Assembly (NCBI RefSeq): GCF_001723055.1
Contig: NZ_MDCR01000042.1
Coordinates: 6,110-70,109 of the forward strand
DNA from: Streptomyces niveus
GTDB lineage: Bacteria; Actinomycetota; Actinomycetes; Streptomycetales; Streptomycetaceae
Direction of reading: 5' to 3'
Length of the DNA: 64,000 nucleotides
Both the position numbers and the translations under genes were made by a program. Shown in pieces: positions 32,337 through 40,447 of this stretch (position 1 is the first letter of the stretch; every line of letters starts with the position of its first letter). The notes under the pieces were generated by a model. It was given only the letters and a program-made list of their open reading frames with translations, did not search any database and had not been told where the DNA came from.

Positions 32337-32409
32337 CCCCCTACCGCTGCCCGTAAGACGCGTGCTAGGCTCGCCGCAAGTTGCAGTTTGGTTTCCCTTG
32401 CAGTACAGA

Positions 32410-32435
32410 GCCTGCGGAGCATGTGACCCGCAGGC
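32410..32435 (+). terminator. Hairpin plus T-rich tract in the cold-shock mRNA leader (possible attenuator)
   Basis: GCCTGCGG (32410-32417) pairs perfectly with CCGCAGGC (32428-32435) around a 10-base loop. TTTTGTAGTTTT follows at once, which is rare in this GC-rich genome and looks like an intrinsic terminator placed 66 bases before the ATG. Confidence 0.6.
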
Positions 32436-32501
32436 TTTTGTAGTTTTCAGACTTGTTTGCAGGTTCTGGAGCAGGGCAACCCTTTGGCCCAAGGAGGGCT
32501 T

Positions 32502-32705
32502 ATGGCTACCGGAACCGTCAAGTGGTTCAACGCTGAAAAGGGCTTCGGCTTCATCGCCCAGGACGGCGGCGGCCCGGATGTCTTCGTCCATTACTCCGCG
32601 ATCAACGCGTCCGGGTTCCGCTCCCTCGAGGAGAACCAGGTCGTGAACTTCGACGTCACCCAGGGCCCGAAGGGCCCGCAGGCGGAGAACGTAACCCCGG
32701 CCTAG
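32502..32705 (+). CDS. Cold-shock protein (CspA family)
   Basis: Single-stranded nucleic-acid-binding OB-fold protein of 67 residues. Start [18 protein letters not shown] at ATG 32502, behind AAGGAGGG. The RNP1 (KGFGFI) and RNP2 (VFVHYS) motifs are intact. The longer open frame from 32457 has no support. It likely works as an RNA chaperone. The T-rich, structured leader described above suggests control at the transcript level. Confidence 0.96.
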   Translation: MATGTVKWFNAEKGFGFIAQDGGGPDVFVHYSAINASGFRSLEENQVVNFDVTQGPKGPQAENVTPA

Positions 32706-32747
32706 TTGCCCGGGTCGGTAGATCGCGCACGAAAATAGCAGTACCCA

Positions 32748-32791
32748 AGGAGCCCTCTCCCCGCATGTCCAGTGCGGGGAGCAGGGCTCCT
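32748..32791. terminator. Bidirectional terminator between the cold-shock gene and the ABC operon
   Basis: AGGAGCCCTCTCCCCGCA (32748-32765) pairs with the sequence at 32773-32791 (18 pairs with one bulged base) around a 7-base loop. It lies between two convergent genes. Confidence 0.8.
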
Positions 32792-32803
32792 GCCTTGTGA
32801 CCC

Positions 32804-33610
32804 CTACGCCCCCACGACCGCCGCCGGGTCCCAGCCCGGCCGGGGCACCGACGCCAGCAGCCGCCGGGTGTACGGGTGGTCCGGTGCCGCCAACACCCCG
32901 TCCGTCGGGCCCTGTTCGACCACGATGCCGCGCCGCATGACCAGCACCTCGTCGGTGATGTGCCGCACCACGGCCAGGTCGTGGCTCACGAAGACCAGCG
33001 CGACGCCCGTGTCCCGGCGGATCTCACCGAGCAGTCGCAGGATCTGCGCCTGGATGGACACGTCCAGCGCGGCCACCGCCTCGTCCAGCACCAGCACCTT
33101 CGGGTCGACGGCCAGCGCCCGCGCGATGGCGAGCCGCTGCCGCTGACCGCCGGACATCCCGTGCGGACGCGCCCCGGACTCGCGGGCGCCGAGCCCCACC
33201 CGGTCGAGCAGCCCGTCGGCCAGTGAGTCGTCGCGCCCGTGCAACCGCAGTGCGGTGGTGAGGCACTGACGGGACGTCAGCCGGGGATCGAGTGAGACGT
33301 ACGGGTCCTGGAAGACCATCTGGATCTCCCTGGCCCTGGCCAGCCGGGCCGACGCGCCGCGTGGGGTGCGGGTCTCCCGGAGGCGGCCCGCGACCCGTAC
33401 GGCGCCGGCGTCGGGCCGTACGAGACCCACCAGCATCCGCGCCACGGTCGTCTTGCCCGACCCGGACTCCCCCACGATGCCGAGCGAGCCGCCCGCGGGG
33501 ACGGTGAAGGACACCGCGTCGGCCGCGGTGAGCCGGCCGCCGCCGGGCATCGGGTACTCCTTGTGGAGTCCGTCGACGGCGAGGGCGTGCTCCTGTCCGG
33601 CATCCGTCAT
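32804..33610 (-). CDS. Oligopeptide-type ABC transporter ATP-binding protein (DppF-like)
   Basis: One of two ATPases of the dipeptide/oligopeptide-type importer. The start is the ATG at 33610 (MTDAGQEHALAVDGL), overlapping the previous stop by four bases; the longer open frame is a His/Gly-rich out-of-frame read of the microsatellite. Walker A GESGSGKTTVARM, signature GMSGGQRQRLAIARALAVDP, Walker B VLVLDEAVAALD. It is the last gene of a minus-strand operon that begins with the C45 hydrolase gene. Confidence 0.93.
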   Translation of the reverse strand: MTDAGQEHALAVDGLHKEYPMPGGGRLTAADAVSFTVPAGGSLGIVGESGSGKTTVARMLVGLVRPDAGAVRVAGRLRETRTPRGASARLARAREIQMVFQDPYVSLDPRLTSRQCLTTALRLHGRDDSLADGLLDRVGLGARESGARPHGMSGGQRQRLAIARALAVDPKVLVLDEAVAALDVSIQAQILRLLGEIRRDTGVALVFVSHDLAVVRHITDEVLVMRRGIVVEQGPTDGVLAAPDHPYTRRLLASVPRPGWDPAAVVGA

Positions 33611-34629
33611 CGGACGCTCCCTTCCGTGACCGTGACCGTGTCCGTATCCGTGGCCGTCGCCGTGGCCGCGCCTGTGACCGGCAGCCTGCGGCAGGCCGCC
33701 GTACCGCCGCCGTCCAGCGCGACCGGCTCCGGCCGCCACGTCTCGCACGCGGCCTCCGCCCACGGGCAGCGCGCCGCGAACTCGCAGCCGGTGAAGGCGT
33801 CGGCGAGCGAGGGTGGCCGGCCGGGGATGGGGCGGATCTCGCGCGTCTCCGTGTCCAGCGTCGGGGAGCAGTCGAGCAGCCCCCGCGTGTACGGGTGCCT
33901 GGGCCGGGCGAACAGGTCGTCGGCGGACCCTTCCTCGACGACCCGGCCCGCGTACATGACGTACACGCGATCGCAGTAGGCGGCGGCCAGTTGGAGGTCG
34001 TGGGTGATGAACAGCATCCCCGGCGTCCGGTCACCGCCGGAGGTCCGCAGGGACCTCAGCAGCGCCAGGATCTCCGCCTGCGTCGTCACGTCCAGGGCGC
34101 TGGTCGCCTCGTCGGCGAGCAGCAGGCGCGGTTCGGCGGCGAGCGCGCCCGCGATGACGACGCGCTGGAGCATGCCGCCGGACAGTTCGTGCGGGCGCTG
34201 CCGTACGCGCCGTTCCGGGTCGGACAGGCCGACGGCGGCGAGGAGTTCGACCGCGCGGGCTCGCGCCGCCCGCTGGTCGAGCCCCGCCCCGCGCAGCCGC
34301 TCGGTGAGGAAGTCCCCGACGCGCCGCACCGGGTTGAGGGCGGAGCGCGGGTCCTGGTGGACCATCGCGACCGTACGCGAGCGGTGGGCGCGCAGGGCAT
34401 CGCCGGTGAGGGACAGGACGTCCGTCCCGTCGACGGTGATCCGGCCGGTGGCCGTGGCGTCGCCCGGCAGCAGACGCAGGGCGGCGTTGGCGGTGGTGGA
34501 CTTGCCGGAGCCCGATTCGCCGACCAGGCCCACGACTTCGCCGCTCGCCACCCGCAGGGTGACGTCGGTGAGCACGGGCCGGGCGGTGCCCGGGAGCCGG
34601 ACGGTCAGGTGCTCGATGTCGAGGAGCAT
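33607..34629 (-). CDS. Oligopeptide-type ABC transporter ATP-binding protein (DppD-like)
   Basis: 340-residue ATPase. Walker A GESGSGKSTTANAALRL, signature ELSGGMLQRVVIAGAL and Walker B LLLADEATSALD are intact. The C-terminal CEFAARCPWAEAACET motif is the cysteine-rich oligopeptide-ABC extension. The extreme C-terminus (TATATDTDTVTVTEGSVR) is coded by a hexanucleotide microsatellite. The start is the ATG at 34629. Confidence 0.93.
   Translation of the reverse strand: MLLDIEHLTVRLPGTARPVLTDVTLRVASGEVVGLVGESGSGKSTTANAALRLLPGDATATGRITVDGTDVLSLTGDALRAHRSRTVAMVHQDPRSALNPVRRVGDFLTERLRGAGLDQRAARARAVELLAAVGLSDPERRVRQRPHELSGGMLQRVVIAGALAAEPRLLLADEATSALDVTTQAEILALLRSLRTSGGDRTPGMLFITHDLQLAAAYCDRVYVMYAGRVVEEGSADDLFARPRHPYTRGLLDCSPTLDTETREIRPIPGRPPSLADAFTGCEFAARCPWAEAACETWRPEPVALDGGGTAACRRLPVTGAATATATDTDTVTVTEGSVR
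33624..33677. repeat. Hexanucleotide microsatellite (nine CCGTGN-type units)
   Basis: Nine consecutive 6-base units close to CCGTGA occupy the end of the DppD-like gene, just before the start of the DppF-like gene. On the minus strand they encode an alternating Thr-Xaa tail (ATATDTDTVTVT). Confidence 0.85.
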
Positions 34630-34633
34630 GCGG

Positions 34634-35479
34634 TTACCTCCCGCTGCCGAGTCGGTCGGCGGCCCGCACCCCGACGACGTTGAAGGACACCACGACGAGG
34701 GCGATGGCCACGCCCGGCACGAGCGCCGGGAGCAACGCGCCCTGTACGACGGCGGCCTGGCCCTCCTGGACCATCAACCCCCAGTCGGAGCTGGGCGGCT
34801 GGGCACCGAAGCCGAGGTAGGACAGGGTCGCCAGCGACATCAGGGCCTCGCCGAAGAGGACGACGAGATAGCCGACGACGGAGCGCCCCAGATTGGGCAC
34901 GAGGTGCAGCGCGCAGATCCGCGCGCCGCCCATGCCCTGGACCCGGTAGGCGTCGATGTACGGCTTGCGGCACTCCGCGAGCGCCACGGACCGGGTGTAC
35001 TTGGCGACGGTGGGCGTGTAGGCGAGGCCCAGCGCCAGTACGGACGTGGTCATCCCGGCGCCGAAGACGGCGATGATCAGGACGGTGAACAGCAGCCCGG
35101 GGAACGCGTACATGACGTCCGTGATCCGCGAGACGAGGGTGTCCACCCAGCCGCCGCGCCAGGCGGCGAGTGTGCCGAGGGTGACGCCGAGCAGCGCCGC
35201 GAGGCCCAGCAGCAGGACCGGCGCGATCAGGCTCGTACGCGCCCCGTACAGCACCCGCGAGAGCAGGTCCTGGCCCGAGGAGTCGGTGCCGAGCAGATGG
35301 TCGCCGGAGGTGCCGACCAGTGACGCGGAGAGGTCGATGGCGTCGGGGGCGTACGGCGCGACGAACGGCGCCAGGACGGCGGCCAGGACGACGAGGACGA
35401 GGAACCCGCCCGCGACGCGCACGCCGAGCGGCTGGCGGGAGCGCGGTCCGCCGACGGGGGCGAGGGTCGGCGCCGTCAT
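34634..35479 (-). CDS. Oligopeptide-type ABC transporter permease (DppC-like)
   Basis: 281-residue membrane subunit. The start is the ATG at 35479, overlapping the upstream permease stop by four bases. HLLGTDSSGQDLLSRVLYGARTSL near residue 60 is the DppC signature, and YRVQGMGGARICALHLVPN is the EAA-loop ATPase contact. About six hydrophobic segments. Confidence 0.93.
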   Translation of the reverse strand: MTAPTLAPVGGPRSRQPLGVRVAGGFLVLVVLAAVLAPFVAPYAPDAIDLSASLVGTSGDHLLGTDSSGQDLLSRVLYGARTSLIAPVLLLGLAALLGVTLGTLAAWRGGWVDTLVSRITDVMYAFPGLLFTVLIIAVFGAGMTTSVLALGLAYTPTVAKYTRSVALAECRKPYIDAYRVQGMGGARICALHLVPNLGRSVVGYLVVLFGEALMSLATLSYLGFGAQPPSSDWGLMVQEGQAAVVQGALLPALVPGVAIALVVVSFNVVGVRAADRLGSGR

Positions 35480-36423
35480 GCCGCACGCTCCTTCACTCGG
35501 GGGTCCAGCAGCGGATGGAGGAGGTCGACGAGGGTGGTGACCACGATGTAGCCGGTGACCATCAGCAGCAGGACGGCCTGGGCGACCGGGAAGTCGTGGG
35601 TGTTGATGGCGCCGACGAGCAGTGAGCCGATGCCGCTGATGCCGAAGGCCGTCTCCACGACGACGGTGCCGGCGAGCATGCCCGCCATGACGAGGCCGCA
35701 CATGGTGACGATGGGGCCGAGCGCGTTGCGCAGCACGTGTCTGCGGACGATCTCGCGTTCGGGCAGGCCCGACGCGCGCGCCACCTCCACGTGGTCCGCG
35801 GCGCCCGCGTCGACCATCGCCTGGCGGGTGACCCGGCTGATCAGCGCGAGCGCGCCGAGTGCCAGGGAGACGGCGGGCAGCGTCAGATGGTGCAGCGTCC
35901 CGCCGACGCCCTCGCCGCCCCCGGTGACGGGGAACCAGCCGAGCTGGACACCGAAGAGCGCGACGAGCGCGATGGCGGAGACGAACGACGGGACGGACGC
36001 GGCCAGCGTCGTACCGCCGACGACCGTCGAGTCGACCCAGCTGCCGCGCCGGACGGCGGCGAGCACACCGGCGCCGACGCCGATGACGACGAAGAGGACG
36101 GTCGCGTACGCCACCAGCGCGAGGGTGGTGGGCAGGCGGGCGGCCAGCAGGTCGGCCACCTGGTCGCTGTACTTGAAGGACCGGCCGAGGTCGAGATGGA
36201 CGCCGTCCCAGAGCCAGCGGCCGTACTGCTCGGCCAGCGGCTCGTCCAAGTGGTACTGCTGACGGACCAGTTCGAGCTTCTCCGGGGTCAGCTTGTCCCG
36301 GCCGCCGGCCAGGAAGACGGCCGGGTCGCCGGGGGCCGCGTACACGGCGGCGAAGATGACGAACGACGCGGCGAAGAGGGTGGCGAGGAGGCCCGCGAGG
36401 CGCCTGGATATTCGGGCGAGCAT
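35476..36423 (-). CDS. Oligopeptide-type ABC transporter permease (DppB-like)
   Basis: 315-residue membrane subunit. The N-terminal LARISRRLAGLLATLFAASFVIF helix, the PGDPAVFLAG motif and the RASGLPEREIVRRHVLRNAL EAA loop identify the DppB family. The start is the ATG at 36423, six bases after the substrate-binding-protein stop. Part of the C45/ABC operon. Confidence 0.93.
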   Translation of the reverse strand: MLARISRRLAGLLATLFAASFVIFAAVYAAPGDPAVFLAGGRDKLTPEKLELVRQQYHLDEPLAEQYGRWLWDGVHLDLGRSFKYSDQVADLLAARLPTTLALVAYATVLFVVIGVGAGVLAAVRRGSWVDSTVVGGTTLAASVPSFVSAIALVALFGVQLGWFPVTGGGEGVGGTLHHLTLPAVSLALGALALISRVTRQAMVDAGAADHVEVARASGLPEREIVRRHVLRNALGPIVTMCGLVMAGMLAGTVVVETAFGISGIGSLLVGAINTHDFPVAQAVLLLMVTGYIVVTTLVDLLHPLLDPRVKERAA

Positions 36424-36428
36424 GTCGG

Positions 36429-38099
36429 TCAGCCCTTCCCGGTGCCGGACGCGCTCTCGGCGCTCTTGGTGCCGAGCTGGGCGGCCCACGGGTAGTAGAG
36501 GTACGCCATGGAGGCGGGCGGCCCGGTCAGCCTGTCGTTCAGGACCAGCACGGACGGCACCTGGGCGACGGAGATCCAGACGGCCTGGTCGGTGAACTTC
36601 CGCTGCACCTCCACGGCGAGCCCGGCGCGTTCGGCGTCGTCGAGCGTGCCGAGGGCCTTCTTCACCTGCGCGTCGTACGCGGCGTCCTTGAAGCCGACCC
36701 AGTTGTTGGAGGAGTCGGAGAGTCCGTTGTCGTAGAAGCCGATCGGGTCGGACTTGGAGATGTACCAGTCGCCGACGAGGACGTCGATCTCGGAGCGGAT
36801 CTGCGGGTCGCTGTAGAACTGCTCGAACTGGGCCGTCGGTACGGTCTTGATCCGGCCCTTGAGGCCGATGCGCTGGAGCGCGGAGCGGGTCGCGTTGGCG
36901 ACGACCGTACGGCCCTGGCTGGCGTCGGTGCCGATGACGATCGGCGCGGCCTTGTCGACGCCCGACTCGTCCACGAGCTTCTTCGCGCGGGTCAGATCGT
37001 CGGCGGACGGGCTGTCGGGGGCGTTGGTGATCTCCTTCTGCGCGGCCTCGAAGACGGGCTTCTCATACCCCCAGGCCCCGGCGCCGACGGGCGTCGCCCA
37101 GGGCTCGACCAGGCCGCCGTAACCGGACTTGGCGATGCCGACGCGGTCGATCGCGAGGGAGAGCGCCTGGCGGACGGCGGCGTTCTTCAGGCCGCCGCGT
37201 TCGGTCGGGATGAGCACGAGCGAGGCGGTGGAGGGGCCGTAGTGCTGGTCGACGCCCTTCTTGCCGCGCAGGGCGGACGCGGTGTTGGGCGACTCGGTGT
37301 AGGCGCCGTCGGCGGCCCCGGTGGTCACGGCGTTGACGAGCGCGCTGTCGGAGGCCCAGCGGAAGACGACCTTGTCGGTGAGGGCCTTCTTGCCCCAGTA
37401 GTCGTCGTAGCTGTGGATGACGATCGAGTCGCCGGAGCTCCAACGGCTGAGCTCGTACGGCCCCGAGCAGGCGTCGGGCTGGCCCGGCGTACCGAAGTCC
37501 TCACCGGACTTCTCGACCTGTTCCTGGTTCCAGACGAGGCCGGCGTCACCGGCGAGCGCCTTGGTGAAGAGGGCGTCGGGCTGCTTGAAGGTGACGGTGA
37601 TCTCGCGGTCGCCGGTCTTCTTCATGGCGGCGACGTTGGTGAACTCGTCGCTCTGCTCCATGTCCGGGTCGGCGTGCCGCTTCAGGCTGTACAGCACGTC
37701 GTCGGCGGTGAGGTCCGTGCCGTCGTGGAAGGTGACGCCGTCGCGGACGGTGAGGACGAGCGTCCGGTCGTCGGGGGTGGTGGCCTTCTCGGCGAGCAGC
37801 GGTTTCACGGACATGTCCGGCTGGAGCTGGTAGAGCCGTTCGCAGACGTTGGTGAGGACGACGCGGCCCGCGCTGGTGCCCTGGGTGTCGAGGTCGAGGG
37901 AGTCGGGCTCGTCCTCCAGCAGCCAGTTGGCCGTGGTGAGGCCGCCCTTGGCGGCGGGGGTGGTCGCGAGGAGCTTGAGGGAGGCGGCGTCGGCGCTCCC
38001 GCCGCCGGTGGACGTCTGGTCGGCGCCGCTGCAGCCGGCGGCGGTCAGCAGGGCGGCGACGGCCAGGGCGGCCGTGGCGGTGGTGCGGGTGCTTCTCAT
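36429..38099 (-). CDS. ABC transporter substrate-binding lipoprotein (SBP family 5)
   Basis: 556-residue solute receptor. The signal peptide ends at a lipobox LTAAGC (Cys23). The mature protein begins with a GGGS-rich stretch; WLLEDEPDSLDLDTQG, NVCERLYQL and TVRDGVTFHDGTDLTADDVLYSLKRH mark the peptide/nickel-binding (family 5) class. The start ATG at 38099 overlaps the C45 hydrolase stop by four bases (ATGA). The ligand is not deducible from sequence; the coupled hydrolase suggests an N-acylated or peptide-like compound. Confidence 0.94.
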   Translation of the reverse strand: MRSTRTTATAALAVAALLTAAGCSGADQTSTGGGSADAASLKLLATTPAAKGGLTTANWLLEDEPDSLDLDTQGTSAGRVVLTNVCERLYQLQPDMSVKPLLAEKATTPDDRTLVLTVRDGVTFHDGTDLTADDVLYSLKRHADPDMEQSDEFTNVAAMKKTGDREITVTFKQPDALFTKALAGDAGLVWNQEQVEKSGEDFGTPGQPDACSGPYELSRWSSGDSIVIHSYDDYWGKKALTDKVVFRWASDSALVNAVTTGAADGAYTESPNTASALRGKKGVDQHYGPSTASLVLIPTERGGLKNAAVRQALSLAIDRVGIAKSGYGGLVEPWATPVGAGAWGYEKPVFEAAQKEITNAPDSPSADDLTRAKKLVDESGVDKAAPIVIGTDASQGRTVVANATRSALQRIGLKGRIKTVPTAQFEQFYSDPQIRSEIDVLVGDWYISKSDPIGFYDNGLSDSSNNWVGFKDAAYDAQVKKALGTLDDAERAGLAVEVQRKFTDQAVWISVAQVPSVLVLNDRLTGPPASMAYLYYPWAAQLGTKSAESASGTGKG

Positions 38100-39343
38100 C
38101 GCTGGGCTCCTGTGGTGGCCATCGCGGGGTCCTCGGTGGTCTCGCGTTCGGGGTGGTGGTCGTTCCCGGGGTCGTACGGGCGGTCGCCATAGGGGCCGTC
38201 GTACACGTTCCAGGGCATGTGCTGGTACTCCCTGTCGCAGGGCGTACCTGCGGTGACGTGGTAGTCACCGCTGGTCAGGTCGACGCAGGACGAGACGAGG
38301 GTGGTCCAGTGCTTGATCGTCGGCCGCCTCGGATCGGGGTGCGTGCACAGCGATTCGGGGAGCCCGAGATGGTCGGACATCGCCTCCTTGATCAGCCGGC
38401 GGGACTCCTCGGGCCCGCCGGAACCGCGCAGCCGGCGCAGCCCTTCCTCGGCGCGCGGGACGCGGACGAGGGAGTCGGACGACATGGGGCGGTAGTTGGC
38501 GGCGAGGGCGGCGGGGACACCGGCCTGGTAGTGGTTGCCGTGCACGAGCAGGCCGTCCGTGGGGTAGAGCCAGCCGTGCCCGGCGGGTGTCGTCTCCAGG
38601 TCGATGGCGAAGCCCTCGCGGCAGGTGAGCAGCGCGTTGCTGGCGATGTGGGCGCGGGTGCGGCACAGGACGTCGAGGGCGTCGGTGATGGTGGGCTGGT
38701 CGAGCACCGAGCGGCGTACGACGGTCTGGAGCAGTCCCACCGTGTCGTCGAACCTGCCGCCGAGGCCGTTCGCGTTGAGCGCGATCCCGGCCGAGTTGGC
38801 GCCCTGGCGGCCGACCTGGCCTGCCTCGACCTGCATGATCAGGGTGGGTTTGGGCGGCTGGACGATCCGCAGCATGACGACGGTGTCGGCGACGCCCGCG
38901 CGCCAGTCCCAGTTCTGGCCGGCGTAGACGTGTCCGTCACCGCTGGCGGCGCCGTACGCGGCGAAGGACGTGCAGCCGTCGGCGGGCTCCTCGTCGTCGG
39001 CGTCGGCGGGGGCGCCGTTCTCGCTCATCGAGGCGAACGACTTGTCGTAGATGACCTCGCCGCGGGCGTTGAGCGCGAGGACGTCGAGCAGGCTCACGCC
39101 CGCGCCGTCGGCGATGCCGCGCATCTCCTCGACCAGGCCGGGCGCGTAGGCGTCGACGGGGGCGAGCCAGCGCTCGGCGCGTGCGGTGACCCGGTCCCAG
39201 GTGAGACCGGCGGACTGCCCGAAGGCTTCCCCGTAGTAGCCGAGCGCGGCGTGCAGTTGGGGGCGTACGGCCTCGCCGTACTGCCGGCCGCGCTCGCGCG
39301 GTGAGCCGGAGATCTCGATGACCGGAAGGGAGCGGGGTGCCAT
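38096..39343 (-). CDS. C45-family Ntn hydrolase (acyl-CoA:6-APA acyltransferase-like)
   Basis: 415-residue N-terminal-nucleophile enzyme like isopenicillin N acyltransferase. Proenzymes cleave themselves before a Cys; here the site is Gly123-Cys124 in ADGCTSFAAYG. The LNARGE segment (residues 91-96), GDGHVYAGQNWDW and INALGxxFAL-like NANGLGGR are family features. There is no signal peptide, so it acts in the cytoplasm, perhaps on what the coupled transporter imports. It is the first gene of the operon, divergent from the RpiR regulator. The class makes or breaks amide bonds; the direction is not known. Confidence 0.88.
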   Translation of the reverse strand: MAPRSLPVIEISGSPRERGRQYGEAVRPQLHAALGYYGEAFGQSAGLTWDRVTARAERWLAPVDAYAPGLVEEMRGIADGAGVSLLDVLALNARGEVIYDKSFASMSENGAPADADDEEPADGCTSFAAYGAASGDGHVYAGQNWDWRAGVADTVVMLRIVQPPKPTLIMQVEAGQVGRQGANSAGIALNANGLGGRFDDTVGLLQTVVRRSVLDQPTITDALDVLCRTRAHIASNALLTCREGFAIDLETTPAGHGWLYPTDGLLVHGNHYQAGVPAALAANYRPMSSDSLVRVPRAEEGLRRLRGSGGPEESRRLIKEAMSDHLGLPESLCTHPDPRRPTIKHWTTLVSSCVDLTSGDYHVTAGTPCDREYQHMPWNVYDGPYGDRPYDPGNDHHPERETTEDPAMATTGAQR

Positions 39344-39374
39344 TGTTCTCCTCGCGACGGAACGTGATTCCCGT

Positions 39375-39401
39375 GATCCTGTAACGTTGATTTCAGGGAT
39401 C
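39375..39401. promoter_or_regulatory. Candidate RpiR operator in the divergent gap
   Basis: GATCCTG and CAGGGATC form an imperfect inverted repeat (one extra G) around 12 bases, between the C45 and RpiR genes. A further outer pair, GGAACG (39359-39364) and CGTTCC (39401-39406), frames it. An autorepression/operon-control site is plausible. Confidence 0.4.
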
Positions 39402-39433
39402 GTTCCTCTTGGAATGCGTTGTCCAGGAGAGTA

Positions 39434-40387
39434 ATGCCGGAGACAGGGAAGTCAATGGGTGTAATGAAGATTCCAGAGTCCGGACAGCCGGCGGGCCCGG
39501 AATCGGGGCCGCCGGGTGCGGGCGTGACCCGGCTGCGGGCCGCCGTGCGCGATCAGTGGGAGGAGCTGTCCGCGTCCGAGCGGGCGGTCGCCCAGTATCT
39601 GGCGAGCGCCCCGGTCGAGCAGCTGCTCTTCGCCGGCGCCCAGGAGCTGGGCGCGGCGAGCGGCACGAGCAACGCGACCGTCGTCCGGGCCCTCCAGCGC
39701 CTCGGGTACGCGGGACTGCCCGCCCTCAAGCGCGAGCTGGCCGCCGACTTCACGGCGACGGTCGCCCCCGAGGTACGGCTCAAGCAGCGCATCGACCATG
39801 TCGGCCAGGACCTCGATACCATCTGGCGCGACGTCTTCGCCGAGGCCCGGGACCGCGTCGACCACGGCAGCCGCCTCACGGAACCGGCCGCGTTGCACCG
39901 CGCGGTGGCCGCGCTCGCCCCGGCGCGCGAGGTCTTCTGCTACGGGGTGGCCGCCTCCGAACTGGCCGCCAGGCACCTGGCGTTGGCCCTGGGCCGGATC
40001 GGCCGCCGGGCCCGCTTCGTCGGTGAGACCGGCTTCGCCCTGGCGGACGCGCTGCTGGCGGTGGGCCAGGGGGACGCGGTCGTGATCTTCCAGCCGGGCC
40101 GCGAACTGCCGGAGCTGACGGTGCTGGTGGAGCGGGCCAGGGCGGTCGGCGCCAAGGTGGTGCTGGTGACCGACGAGCTGGGCGAGACGTTCGCGAGCCG
40201 CGTGGAGTCGGTCCTCACGGCGCCGCACACCCCGACCGGCATCACGGCGGAGTCCCTGACGGGGCTGGTGGTGGCGGACGTCCTGCTGCTGGCGCTCACG
40301 GCCCTGGACGAGACACGCGCGGTCGAGTCGTCCCATCAACTGACGGCGCTGCGGGAGCAGTTGCTGGCCCCGAGGCGCAAGCCCTGA
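39434..40387 (+). CDS. MurR/RpiR family transcriptional regulator
   Basis: 317 residues: an N-terminal RpiR helix-turn-helix (LSASERAVAQYLASAPVEQLLFAGAQELGAASGTSNATVVRALQRLGYAG within residues 45-95) and a C-terminal SIS sugar-phosphate isomerase-like domain (from about 135). The start is the ATG at 39434, with AGGAGAG six bases upstream. RpiR proteins respond to phosphorylated sugars or related ligands. It is divergent from the C45/ABC operon and is its likely controller. Confidence 0.9.
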   Translation: MPETGKSMGVMKIPESGQPAGPESGPPGAGVTRLRAAVRDQWEELSASERAVAQYLASAPVEQLLFAGAQELGAASGTSNATVVRALQRLGYAGLPALKRELAADFTATVAPEVRLKQRIDHVGQDLDTIWRDVFAEARDRVDHGSRLTEPAALHRAVAALAPAREVFCYGVAASELAARHLALALGRIGRRARFVGETGFALADALLAVGQGDAVVIFQPGRELPELTVLVERARAVGAKVVLVTDELGETFASRVESVLTAPHTPTGITAESLTGLVVADVLLLALTALDETRAVESSHQLTALREQLLAPRRKP

Positions 40388-40391
40388 ACCG

Positions 40392-40447
40392 GGCCCGCTA
40401 GCGGTACAGCCCCTCGATCGGCCCGCTAGCGGTACAGCTCCTCGATC
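40392..40447. repeat. 28-bp tandem duplication covering the 3' end of the acyl-CoA ligase gene
   Basis: GGCCCGCTAGCGGTACAGC-(C/T)CCTCGATC occurs twice with a 28-base period (starts 40392 and 40420). The copies differ by one base. The gene-proximal copy holds the last codons and stop (TAG) of the ligase; the other lies just past the stop. Confidence 0.9.
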
